The notes beneath the pieces were generated by a model. It ran no database searches. It worked only from the letters and a program-made list of their open reading frames with translations, and was not told where the DNA came from. A DNA stretch of 64,000 nucleotides from a virus, in IMG/VR virus record IMGVR_UViG_3300033145_001595, positions 38,929-102,928 of that record. One strand, given 5' to 3'. This document shows, in pieces, positions 17,118 to 25,749 of the stretch. The first letter of the stretch is position 1. Each line of letters opens with the position of its first letter. The translations under genes were made by a program, and so were the position numbers.

Positions 17118-18491
17118 CTACTTTTCAGCAATAACGGCAAAATCTTTTCCAAGCATGTAACTTTTAACTACATTAAAATTTGCTTTTTCAAAAAGATTCA
17201 AAACATCAGAACAGCATTGCATTGTATGGCAATGATCCCCCTTAAAGCTAATGCCACCCTTAAACTCAATAGGCACAACAATCATAGCGTACCCACCAGA
17301 TTTCAAGACTCGTTTTACCTCTGAGAGCACTTGAACGGGATCATGACAATGCTCAAGATTATGAAATTCAGTAACAGCCCGAAATGTATTATCTTCATAC
17401 CTACTAAGATCATGTGCATCACCCTGTTCAACTGGACGCCCATTATCATAAGCCCACTTAGCAGACCAAGGAGACAACTCAATACCATGAATAGTATTAT
17501 ATTCAAATCCACATTCCATTAAATAATTTAATACATATCCATCCCTAGAACCTATGTCCAATAAAGGAAGATCTTCCCTTTCCAAATAACCTTCCTCGTC
17601 CAAAAACTCTAAGAAACTATTAACATCACGCCTTTGTCTCTTCTTATCAGGATACCAGTCCCTACCCGGCGAACGCTTTGCTTGGTATGCTACATAAGCA
17701 GCTTGTCCACTTGGCTTTGCTAAACCTAAATCAGTATCCAAAGTTAATGCTACTTCGGGCTCTTTCCAAATAGCCTTTCGGAAAAAAATTTCTTCTTGAA
17801 CTACTCTATGTTCTTTCATCCAACTTTTTTCCGAATCCACCTTAACCTGCATTTTTATTAGTTTCAAATTTTCTTCTTGATTACTGGAAAGGCAAAGAAA
17901 TAATTCTTTTTCTTTCACTTCCCCATCAATTCCAATAACTGTACGCATAAATTCTTCTTTGAACAAGGCTTCAAAAGTCATATCTTCAAAATAAGCTGTA
18001 TGAATAAAATAATCATTATGTATTGATCTATAATAAATTGTAGAACGTGCTTCATTAATAAATATGTCAGAAACACTATACACTTTAACACCACTAAAAT
18101 AAGCTTTAAGTCCAATTGCTATACAATCACCATCATACTCAGATTCAGGTAATTGACATGGAGCAAGTTTTTCAACAACATTTTTATTCATAAAAATCAA
18201 TGGTCCAAACGGTGCTTGTACTCGTAAAAACCTGTAAGGCTTACCTTTCCGAGTAGGAAGTGGTTCTTCGGTAAATTCAGTATGAATTAATGTACTTAAA
18301 CTCCAATTAGCATTATTTACTATAGTCTTTGATTCATCATTTGCTAAACGTATAATAGTAGGTACTAAAACATGATCCTGTTCTTTAGCAACAACTATCA
18401 TGGCACTAATAGTATCTAAATCATAAGTACCATTATCAAGATTTTTAACATCACCAGCAATAGCACCCCAATCATAAAATCTAATACCCAT
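17118..18491 (-). CDS. two-domain protein: GT-A-like domain plus methyltransferase
   Basis: The C-terminal 155 residues are a clear class I methyltransferase: LLDIGSRDGYVLNYL, IHGIELS, VEQGDAHDLS, AVTEFHNLEHC and LKSGGYAMIVVP. The first 300 residues contain a glycosyltransferase-like nucleotide site region (LIFMNKNVVEKL, SEYDGDCIAIGLKA), which is much less certain. A fusion of sugar transfer and methylation would suit a glycan-building cassette. The gap to the gene at 18494 is two bases. Confidence 0.75.
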   Translation of the reverse strand: MGIRFYDWGAIAGDVKNLDNGTYDLDTISAMIVVAKEQDHVLVPTIIRLANDESKTIVNNANWSLSTLIHTEFTEEPLPTRKGKPYRFLRVQAPFGPLIFMNKNVVEKLAPCQLPESEYDGDCIAIGLKAYFSGVKVYSVSDIFINEARSTIYYRSIHNDYFIHTAYFEDMTFEALFKEEFMRTVIGIDGEVKEKELFLCLSSNQEENLKLIKMQVKVDSEKSWMKEHRVVQEEIFFRKAIWKEPEVALTLDTDLGLAKPSGQAAYVAYQAKRSPGRDWYPDKKRQRRDVNSFLEFLDEEGYLEREDLPLLDIGSRDGYVLNYLMECGFEYNTIHGIELSPWSAKWAYDNGRPVEQGDAHDLSRYEDNTFRAVTEFHNLEHCHDPVQVLSEVKRVLKSGGYAMIVVPIEFKGGISFKGDHCHTMQCCSDVLNLFEKANFNVVKSYMLGKDFAVIAEK

Positions 18492-18493
18492 TT

Positions 18494-21400
18494 TTATTTA
18501 CCTTTCGAATCATAATTAATACTCAAAAATTCCATAAAATCCTCTGCATGTGTTCCCCCACCTGCTTTTCCAAGCATAGCAAAGAAATCTCCATCTGTCT
18601 TTCCATAGGCCTCTTTAAGTTTTGTCCAAATAGCACGCGCTTTCTGAACCTCTTCAGACTTCAAAAAAGTATCTATCCTATCATCATAACCATGCTCAAG
18701 AAGATATGGCTTAAAATACTCATAAGCTACATCACCAAAGAACAAATAATGAATAAGATGAGCATTCATTAATGTACCCACATGAGGAACGTCCATAGTA
18801 CCCTTTTTGTACATATGCTCAAAAGTAATATCTCTAGACGCATACATAGGTACTCCTATAATCCAAGCAGCTAAACCTATGTACTGTTCATTGTACGCCC
18901 ACAGTCCAGGTAAGGTAGGCCAGCCCCCAAGTCGATTTAACACCTTTTTGCTCATAACGTAACCAGCCCCAATAATAGCATCACGTCGAATAAAAGGAGT
19001 ATCCGGCTTAGTGGTGATATGAGAATTAAGAATACCCCATTTGGGTTTAAGAGAGAATCGCGCTCCATACGTACGAGCTTCTGACTTCTTAGCATTACCA
19101 AGATTACAAACATTTACTACCACAATACCGTCTTTCTCCTGAGCATGTGCTGCCGCCCATTCAATACCATATTGTGTAATAACCCTCTGGTGACAATCCA
19201 TAACACAGATCATTTCACCACGAGCAACAGAAATAGCCTCTGCCCTACTCCTAGAAACACCAATACGCTCAGTATGCCTAATTATACGAATCCTATCCTG
19301 TATATCTGCCCTCCAATGTCCGGCAAGCTTTGGACGAATATTGTCTGCAATATTATCCGGGATGCTTCCATCGGTAGAGGCATCATCAACAAGAATAATT
19401 TCAAACCTAGTTTGTCCACTATTGATAATGGATCGTAATGTTAATTCGACTTCTTTACCCTCATTATAGGCAGTAAGAATAACAGAAATCGGTAGTACCT
19501 TTTTAATAGACTGATTATGCTCTCCACAGGTTTCAGTAGGTACTCGCAGAACATCACGGAAGAATTCAGCATCAGAATGAATTCTACCTTTCTGCCAATG
19601 GCCCGTCTCGTAAAGTTTACCTGCCTTCATAGCTTCTAAAGTACTGCGGTGTTCGGGACTTATTTGATTTATGTAATGAGGTTCCCAAACATTTTCATAT
19701 GTTTCCCGATCAAACAAAGCAAGATGGGAAGCAAGATGGTTTAGATTCAAGTCACTTGTTGGAGGATAACCCCAAGGCGGCTCTTTACTACCCTTTGCAG
19801 CTTCAGACCTATAAAGATGCCGCACAGTGTACTTGGGGAAACAATAGCATTCAACTCCATGTAACCATGCCCACGAATTCAATGCCGATTCTTCATAACC
19901 CCATTTGCCATTGATAGACGGCCAACGTGTAAGATCATCAAAAATCTCACGAGGCACAAAATAACAAGCTCCTAAAACACCCGTTGTTAATTCTGGATCA
20001 GTACCTTTAGTTCTATAATAAGAACATCCAATTTTACCATCCCTATGATAATTAAGTTTTGCCCCCCAACCTTGAGGACCACCAAACATTGCAGCTACTC
20101 CGGGACAGGCGATAGCGTGCTTTTCTAAGACGAACCCACCTATCTCATGCCACATTCCCTTTGGATAGCGCATATGAGCATCTGAGCTAACTACTACCCG
20201 ACCACGCGCGGCTGCAAAGCCAATGTTTCTTGCCATGCCAGCACCAACAGATTTTTTCAATGTGATTACTATAACATAGGCATTATTAGTATTATACTTG
20301 TTCAAACCCTCACATGACCCATCTGTAGACGCATCATCCACTACGATTACCTCCAACGGGCCTGTAGTGGCCGCTATGGCACTTTCAACAGTCTTAGCAA
20401 CCTCTTCCCCCTCATTCATAGAAGCATACACCACAGACACCATAAAATCAGATTTCATAGTAGTAAATGACTCATCTGTATGTGGCGGGGGTGCTACACC
20501 GGGGAGCACGCCGAAGGGATGGGTTTTCCTATCCTTAACACGTTCTTCTGCGGTTGGAAGGGGTCCAACTTTTTCCACTGTATTTGTTTTTACTATTTCC
20601 TTTTTTGGAGTTAGTCGCATGTTTACTGGTTGCTCCTGTTCTATACCATTATTAAGTAATCGAGTTACCTCAGAAAATACTATTCTACTTATTTGACAAA
20701 AATCTTCATACGGTGTAATAGTCGTAATTTTTTTACCCGTTGTTGGGTCTGTGCTAATAACAATTCTATTACCACACATAAGATCAACAAAACATGGACA
20801 ATTACATGTTGGGGCACATTCACAATCTTGACATTGAGCATTAGTAGGGAAAGGTGTAATTTTATCATAAATAGTAGTAGCTGGATTATTTAGTTCTGCT
20901 ACATTAACACCATTTTTTAAGTCACCAATTTTATAAAAGTTTCTTCCATCTATAGCTGCTTTATAGCACCCAAAAATATCACCAGATGCATTTACGGCAC
21001 ACCTACTACTTGCTACACCACAACTACCACAATTATTACCCTTTTTACATATCTCTGCACCCTTATATGTAAATGTGTACGATCCATTCAGAAAACTAAG
21101 GCGCTTGCCCTTTAATGAACTACTATTAAGAAAAGAATCAGCACACTCACGTATTTGCAAATCTAACGTAGAATAAAACTCAGACGGCCATTCTGGCTCA
21201 ATACATATGAATTCCACTTCTACCAAATCTGTAAAACTAAGTAAATGCAAAGCACTTTTTGCCATATCAACAATAGTAGCTTGGGTAACAACCATCTTAA
21301 TAGTAGGATGCAACCCAAGCAAACGCATATCTTTCAATGCAGAATGTGCAACACCAAACTTTACACCATTCTTATGCACTGAATTTATTGATTCATCCCC

Positions 21401-21862
21401 ATCTACATGAGCTTCTACAATAATATTATGTTCTTTAAGAAATGCAATCTTTTCCCCATCCATATTCTGCAAATTAGTTTTTACTGTTATCTCTGCATCA
21501 AGGTCTAAAACATTACTAATATTACGAGCAGTAGATAAAAGAAAAGAAGTAACTGTAAAATTCAACAAAGGTTCTTGACCAAGAAAATTTATCTTAATCT
21601 TCCTCTTCTCTTTTTTAATAAGAACTATATTATCTTTTTCCTTTTTCTCCTCTTCCTTTTCTTCCACAATCTTTTCCGCAGCTACAGAAGCTATATGCAT
21701 ATTCAAAAACCACGTAATAGCATTAGCAAAATTAGTTTGAATCTTCTCTGCGGATGCCGGAGCATTGTCTGGCCCGCTCTTGTTCGTACAGTAATCACAC
21801 GTCAAGTTACAACCCCATTGAAAAACTAAATCCAGTTCTGTAGGTAAAAACCTATCAACCAT
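18494..21862 (-). CDS. radical SAM/SPASM - GT2 - GT2 fusion protein
   Basis: About 1122 residues with three modules; residue numbers count from this start. First, a radical SAM domain with C18-x3-C22-x2-C25 (WGCNLTCDYC), FLGQEPLL, and a cysteine-rich SPASM region (about residues 272-363) such as CGSCG...C and CQDCECAPTCNCPC, which would hold auxiliary iron-sulfur clusters as in peptide-modifying enzymes. Second, a GT2 domain (about 470-720) with VVDDASTDGS, DAH and KWGYEESALNSWAWLHG. Third, another GT2 domain (about 790-1040) with VDDASTDGS, DCH and LWAYNEQ. Both use DXH, as in GalNAc-transferases. The start at 21862 is chosen for the GGAG leader; an upstream in-frame ATG at 21913 exists. I know of no described enzyme with this architecture. 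Confidence 0.88.
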   Translation of the reverse strand: MVDRFLPTELDLVFQWGCNLTCDYCTNKSGPDNAPASAEKIQTNFANAITWFLNMHIASVAAEKIVEEKEEEKKEKDNIVLIKKEKRKIKINFLGQEPLLNFTVTSFLLSTARNISNVLDLDAEITVKTNLQNMDGEKIAFLKEHNIIVEAHVDGDESINSVHKNGVKFGVAHSALKDMRLLGLHPTIKMVVTQATIVDMAKSALHLLSFTDLVEVEFICIEPEWPSEFYSTLDLQIRECADSFLNSSSLKGKRLSFLNGSYTFTYKGAEICKKGNNCGSCGVASSRCAVNASGDIFGCYKAAIDGRNFYKIGDLKNGVNVAELNNPATTIYDKITPFPTNAQCQDCECAPTCNCPCFVDLMCGNRIVISTDPTTGKKITTITPYEDFCQISRIVFSEVTRLLNNGIEQEQPVNMRLTPKKEIVKTNTVEKVGPLPTAEERVKDRKTHPFGVLPGVAPPPHTDESFTTMKSDFMVSVVYASMNEGEEVAKTVESAIAATTGPLEVIVVDDASTDGSCEGLNKYNTNNAYVIVITLKKSVGAGMARNIGFAAARGRVVVSSDAHMRYPKGMWHEIGGFVLEKHAIACPGVAAMFGGPQGWGAKLNYHRDGKIGCSYYRTKGTDPELTTGVLGACYFVPREIFDDLTRWPSINGKWGYEESALNSWAWLHGVECYCFPKYTVRHLYRSEAAKGSKEPPWGYPPTSDLNLNHLASHLALFDRETYENVWEPHYINQISPEHRSTLEAMKAGKLYETGHWQKGRIHSDAEFFRDVLRVPTETCGEHNQSIKKVLPISVILTAYNEGKEVELTLRSIINSGQTRFEIILVDDASTDGSIPDNIADNIRPKLAGHWRADIQDRIRIIRHTERIGVSRSRAEAISVARGEMICVMDCHQRVITQYGIEWAAAHAQEKDGIVVVNVCNLGNAKKSEARTYGARFSLKPKWGILNSHITTKPDTPFIRRDAIIGAGYVMSKKVLNRLGGWPTLPGLWAYNEQYIGLAAWIIGVPMYASRDITFEHMYKKGTMDVPHVGTLMNAHLIHYLFFGDVAYEYFKPYLLEHGYDDRIDTFLKSEEVQKARAIWTKLKEAYGKTDGDFFAMLGKAGGGTHAEDFMEFLSINYDSKGK

Positions 21863-21897
21863 TCTCCATTCTCCTAAGTTACACAGAAATTGCCCAT

Positions 21898-22272
21898 CTA
21901 CTCTATTACACACCTAGCTCTAACATAAAAGCGACAAAGAAAATTGCAACTACGGGCAGAAAGCTCATATCCATATCTAGCTGGATGTTTACACCGAAAT
22001 CGCCTAGAACAACACAGTCCTGTTTCCTCAGCATCTTTACACATTCCAGCAGTGGATGCAATGGTATCATGGATATTTGGTCTTTTTGATAGGTAGTTGT
22101 CATTGTTTATAGGCAGACCGTAAGGACAGTCAAAATCTACATTAACTATGTCAGAAAAAATCTTACACTTTTCTTCACGCCATAATCTCATTTGACGACA
22201 AACATGAACAGCTTTTTTGCCCTTACATATTTGAGCACAAACTTCCTCACGAAATAATCTTATTCTTCTCAT
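21898..22272 (-). CDS. small cysteine-rich protein upstream of the radical SAM-GT fusion
   Basis: The 124-residue protein has about twelve cysteines spread over its length, is rich in Arg and Lys, and contains FDCPYGLP. No signal peptide is seen. Its stop lies 35 bases before the chosen start of the fusion protein. Cysteines could bind zinc or an iron-sulfur cluster, or it could be a substrate or partner of the adjacent radical SAM/SPASM enzyme. None of these is shown; I recognise no family with confidence. Confidence 0.7.
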   Translation of the reverse strand: MRRIRLFREEVCAQICKGKKAVHVCRQMRLWREEKCKIFSDIVNVDFDCPYGLPINNDNYLSKRPNIHDTIASTAGMCKDAEETGLCCSRRFRCKHPARYGYELSARSCNFLCRFYVRARCVIE

Positions 22273-22275
22273 GGC

Positions 22276-23907
22276 CTATGGTGAATCTCTACCCCCTAAA
22301 GCACTCAAACCCGGCATCCCATCAAACCCGTCAAACCCAACAACTATTTCTGTAGATACATCTTCAGCCCCTATAGCAACTTTTACCATATTTTGTGACA
22401 CAGTAGAAGGAACTGTGGCATATGCCCCATAAGGATTTGGAACATCAAAATCTGGTATTGCCAAACTAGTTCTAGACATAGGAACTAAATACATATTAGC
22501 ATTACCTTTATTATAACTAGGATAAGATATACTAGAAGCATTTGAATAAATAGTACGCTTAAACATTTCAAGTAAATGATAATATGTATTAGGATCATCT
22601 GTCGGTTCCCACAGCGTAGTAACAATCCAAATATCTATATCATCCGCATCTATACCATCCCATTCTATTTTGTATAAACCATATGAAAGTGTTTCTGTTA
22701 AATGTACTCCCTCATTATTACCATTAGTATAAATACCATAACCAGCTACATAGGCAGCAGTGCTAGAAATAAAATTAACATATAATTGTTGCTGTGTTTC
22801 AAACATACGATAAATCTGATTATTTGGCACATTAAAAGGAAGCCCACATTGTTTAATTGCATTTACATCACAATTAAAAAAAGTATTAGTAAACTGAACT
22901 TGCCAACTACTACCACCCACATTTTGTACTAAAACAGTGCGTATACCAAGTCCACCCACACCTGGATACCCAGGACGAGCGGTTAAATGTCCCCACAAAT
23001 TTATTTTTACTACTGGCTGCCCAGCCTCTATTTGCCAACTATAATCATTAGAACCAACAGCAATAAATCGCCCATCTTCAGTATATTGAATAAATCTATC
23101 TCCCTGAGTATAACTTGAATAATAACCAGGAACTTCTTGCTGCCAAACCCCCGGCCCATCAGCCGTCATATCAGTTGTCCAAAATGAATATCCAAGTGTA
23201 TCTGTATTATACAATATTTTTGCAGCCTGACCTGCCCTATTAAAACAAAATCCTCGTTTACCACATTCTAATGATACAGGTGTTTTCATATTACCTGCCC
23301 CATCTATACCCGTCCAATATAAATCCGTTTCATACGGCCATGCCGGGAGGGTAAACGGATTTGCTTTCCATGCAATGCCAATTGACTTGCCTGAATCACC
23401 AAAATATCTAAGTTGAGTTACTTCAGTAACATAAACATCACTTTCAAAATCACGTGGATATGGACCAAAAACTTTTGGCATCCAATTCGCTCCCGTATGA
23501 TTCCATTCGCACAAAGAAGGAAATTGATAATTTGTATCCCACCATTCACAACCACCTAAATTTGTATAACCAATATAACTACTAGCTGTAACATCTGTTT
23601 GGTGGTAAAAAGAATATTCAAATGGATATTTTACCCCACCATCTGTTTGAACACTTAACTTTTCAAAATAGCCTCCAAATGCAGAAATATATCCACTAGG
23701 CCATTCCATAAGTAATACTTCTTTTACAGTTCCATCATTCAAAGCTATATCCATTACATCTTCATCAAATTCTCCACTAGTAAATAATGGATATAAACAA
23801 AGCCACCCACTATTTTTTTGTAATTGAAGAACATTACCTGAAATACAAGACGGATAATCACCTGTACCATCCCACCAAACTCGACCCGTTGCCCAATAAT
23901 CTGCCAT
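22276..23907 (-). CDS. putative distal tail/receptor-binding protein
   Basis: The 543-residue protein is rich in Trp, Tyr, Gly and Thr in beta-type patterns and has no cytoplasmic enzyme motif. It ends with a short Gly-rich stretch (GFDGFDGMPG). It lies in the distal-tail position after the tape measure and two further tail genes. That composition and place suggest a virion surface protein contacting the host; the exact role is unknown. Confidence 0.6.
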   Translation of the reverse strand: MADYWATGRVWWDGTGDYPSCISGNVLQLQKNSGWLCLYPLFTSGEFDEDVMDIALNDGTVKEVLLMEWPSGYISAFGGYFEKLSVQTDGGVKYPFEYSFYHQTDVTASSYIGYTNLGGCEWWDTNYQFPSLCEWNHTGANWMPKVFGPYPRDFESDVYVTEVTQLRYFGDSGKSIGIAWKANPFTLPAWPYETDLYWTGIDGAGNMKTPVSLECGKRGFCFNRAGQAAKILYNTDTLGYSFWTTDMTADGPGVWQQEVPGYYSSYTQGDRFIQYTEDGRFIAVGSNDYSWQIEAGQPVVKINLWGHLTARPGYPGVGGLGIRTVLVQNVGGSSWQVQFTNTFFNCDVNAIKQCGLPFNVPNNQIYRMFETQQQLYVNFISSTAAYVAGYGIYTNGNNEGVHLTETLSYGLYKIEWDGIDADDIDIWIVTTLWEPTDDPNTYYHLLEMFKRTIYSNASSISYPSYNKGNANMYLVPMSRTSLAIPDFDVPNPYGAYATVPSTVSQNMVKVAIGAEDVSTEIVVGFDGFDGMPGLSALGGRDSP

Positions 23908-23929
23908 TATTGTATTTTACCTTTTTATC

Positions 23930-24997
23930 TTACGGAAGTTCCCTTAAACACATTCTGCCAGCCGGTTCTCCACCAGCTATTCCAGTAGCATTCACATAAA
24001 CAGAAAGAAAGTTTCCGGGATCGTCTCTCAAATGGCATGGAATGAATGTGAAAAGTAATGATTCTGGATCAGTTTTACCTAGTATTCCATAAGAACCGTT
24101 TCTTATCATCAGGTCAGGTGCGCGATAAACTTTGAAAGAACTACCCACTACAACACCATCATTGCCACAATACTTTACATCATACTGTACTTCATTTGCA
24201 GTCATATCCTCTTGTGCTTTTATTAAAGTACCTATTTTACCGCTGCTGTTACATGGGATAAGTACTGGATACAAGGAAGCTGGATTTGTTTTTCCAATAA
24301 ATGCATATTCATCTGTTAATATTATAATTCCAGGGGGTCGATAAACATCAAAAGCAACTCCCACTACAACACCAGTAGCATTACAGTATTTTACTTCATA
24401 AGCTATACCATCAACTGTCATGTCCTCTTGAGCTTTTACCAAACTACCTATAGTACTACTTGAACCTGCACCGGGAGCGAATAGAACGGCGTTGTAAGTA
24501 ACTCCACCATATACTTTCTCACCAAGATTTATTAATGGACCATCATCTTGTGCTTGAACAACAGTACTACCATTTGTAGAACCCAATCTATCACCTACAG
24601 CAACATCAAGACCTTGAACAAGACAAGCTCCATAGATATACACCCATCCCGCATAACCATCATCAATACGCTGATCTGTAATTCCTACAAACTCTAAATT
24701 ATCTGCTGTAGGAGTATCAAAAGTTGGAAATATTTTAGAATTATCTCCTGTTACTATCCCATCAAGTTCTACTAACTGTGCTATATCTATAGTTCCACCA
24801 GAAGTATTTTGTGCCATAATCCGGGACTGCATAGAAGGCCAACCAAAAATACCATTTGTTGATGCAATTATAGAATTTGTCCTAATACCATCTACTATTA
24901 AGTTCAAATCCTTTGCCATTATAGGATCGCCACTTTCATAGGAAGCTGGTAAGGACGCTGCCTGTGCCATTGGGCGAACTGATTCTCTATCTGACAT
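23930..24997 (-). CDS. putative virion protein with internal repeat
   Basis: Residues 183-250 and 254-322 are two copies of a roughly 68-residue module, each containing KAQEDMT, a VKYC motif, DGVVVG or TGVVVG, VYR.P and IPC. The first 170 residues are different and contain VQGLDVAVGDRLG, a style common in phage decoration or fibre proteins. It lies between the tape measure side and the receptor-binding candidate. A tail-tip or fibre role is likely but unproven. Confidence 0.65.
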   Translation of the reverse strand: MSDRESVRPMAQAASLPASYESGDPIMAKDLNLIVDGIRTNSIIASTNGIFGWPSMQSRIMAQNTSGGTIDIAQLVELDGIVTGDNSKIFPTFDTPTADNLEFVGITDQRIDDGYAGWVYIYGACLVQGLDVAVGDRLGSTNGSTVVQAQDDGPLINLGEKVYGGVTYNAVLFAPGAGSSSTIGSLVKAQEDMTVDGIAYEVKYCNATGVVVGVAFDVYRPPGIIILTDEYAFIGKTNPASLYPVLIPCNSSGKIGTLIKAQEDMTANEVQYDVKYCGNDGVVVGSSFKVYRAPDLMIRNGSYGILGKTDPESLLFTFIPCHLRDDPGNFLSVYVNATGIAGGEPAGRMCLRELP

Positions 24998-25008
24998 TAT
25001 TATATTCC

Positions 25009-25734
25009 TTATAACGGTAAAGCTGTAAAGTCCTCTTCAGGATATACATCTGCATAAAATGTAATACTTAACTTCGGTTCTTCCTCTCCAGAGACTGGAT
25101 TTATTTCTGTTGACCTTGTTTTCCAAGCTACTACATGTAACGCTGGATCATAAAGAAATTGGAATGAACAATCATAATTAGAACTTCCTTGTTTTCTAGC
25201 TCTGCATCCCATGTAAAGTAATGAATTAGATGGATACCCTTTATAAACAAATTTATTTATCGTACCAGTAAGATTATAAACAGCAGCGGGCAAAACAGAT
25301 AATCTACAATCATATGTAATAGTCAAATGAGGTCTATAAACTTCAACTCCTTCACCTACAGCCCCAATAGCTTTAGTCTCATCACTAATATCCCAAATTT
25401 GTCGTTCAGTTTTACCCAACATATCTAAAGTAAGTACAATAGATGAATCTGGAATAATAATAGCAGATGCACGATTTGAATATTTTATTGTTGCTATACA
25501 ACCAGTTGGACTAAAATTATTTATGTCTCTTCCTATAACCTTACAAGATGCTATTTCTCCATGAGCATCTAATATATCAGGTAATCCAACTGCATCTTTT
25601 GCATAAGCCGGGTATTCCATATTGTCGGAAGCGTCACCATTTATAACATAAATTTCAGTTATGTCTATACTATCTCTAGATTCTGTTAAACTAGTTTGAC
25701 TATCTTTCATCATTCTTTTAACTGTAACTGCCAT
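25009..25734 (-). CDS. putative distal tail protein
   Basis: A 241-residue beta-rich protein directly after the tape measure, where siphoviruses usually encode the distal tail (Dit) protein. I see no decisive motif. AAAGGT precedes the start. The assignment is by position only. Confidence 0.55.
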   Translation of the reverse strand: MAVTVKRMMKDSQTSLTESRDSIDITEIYVINGDASDNMEYPAYAKDAVGLPDILDAHGEIASCKVIGRDINNFSPTGCIATIKYSNRASAIIIPDSSIVLTLDMLGKTERQIWDISDETKAIGAVGEGVEVYRPHLTITYDCRLSVLPAAVYNLTGTINKFVYKGYPSNSLLYMGCRARKQGSSNYDCSFQFLYDPALHVVAWKTRSTEINPVSGEEEPKLSITFYADVYPEEDFTALPL

Positions 25735-25749
25735 ATGTCTTACCTTTCA

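Noticed and set aside
22300-22350. Collagen-like repeat in the 543-residue tail protein
   Set aside because: Only a few Gly-x-y-like triplets occur (GFDGFDGMPG), too few for a collagen helix.
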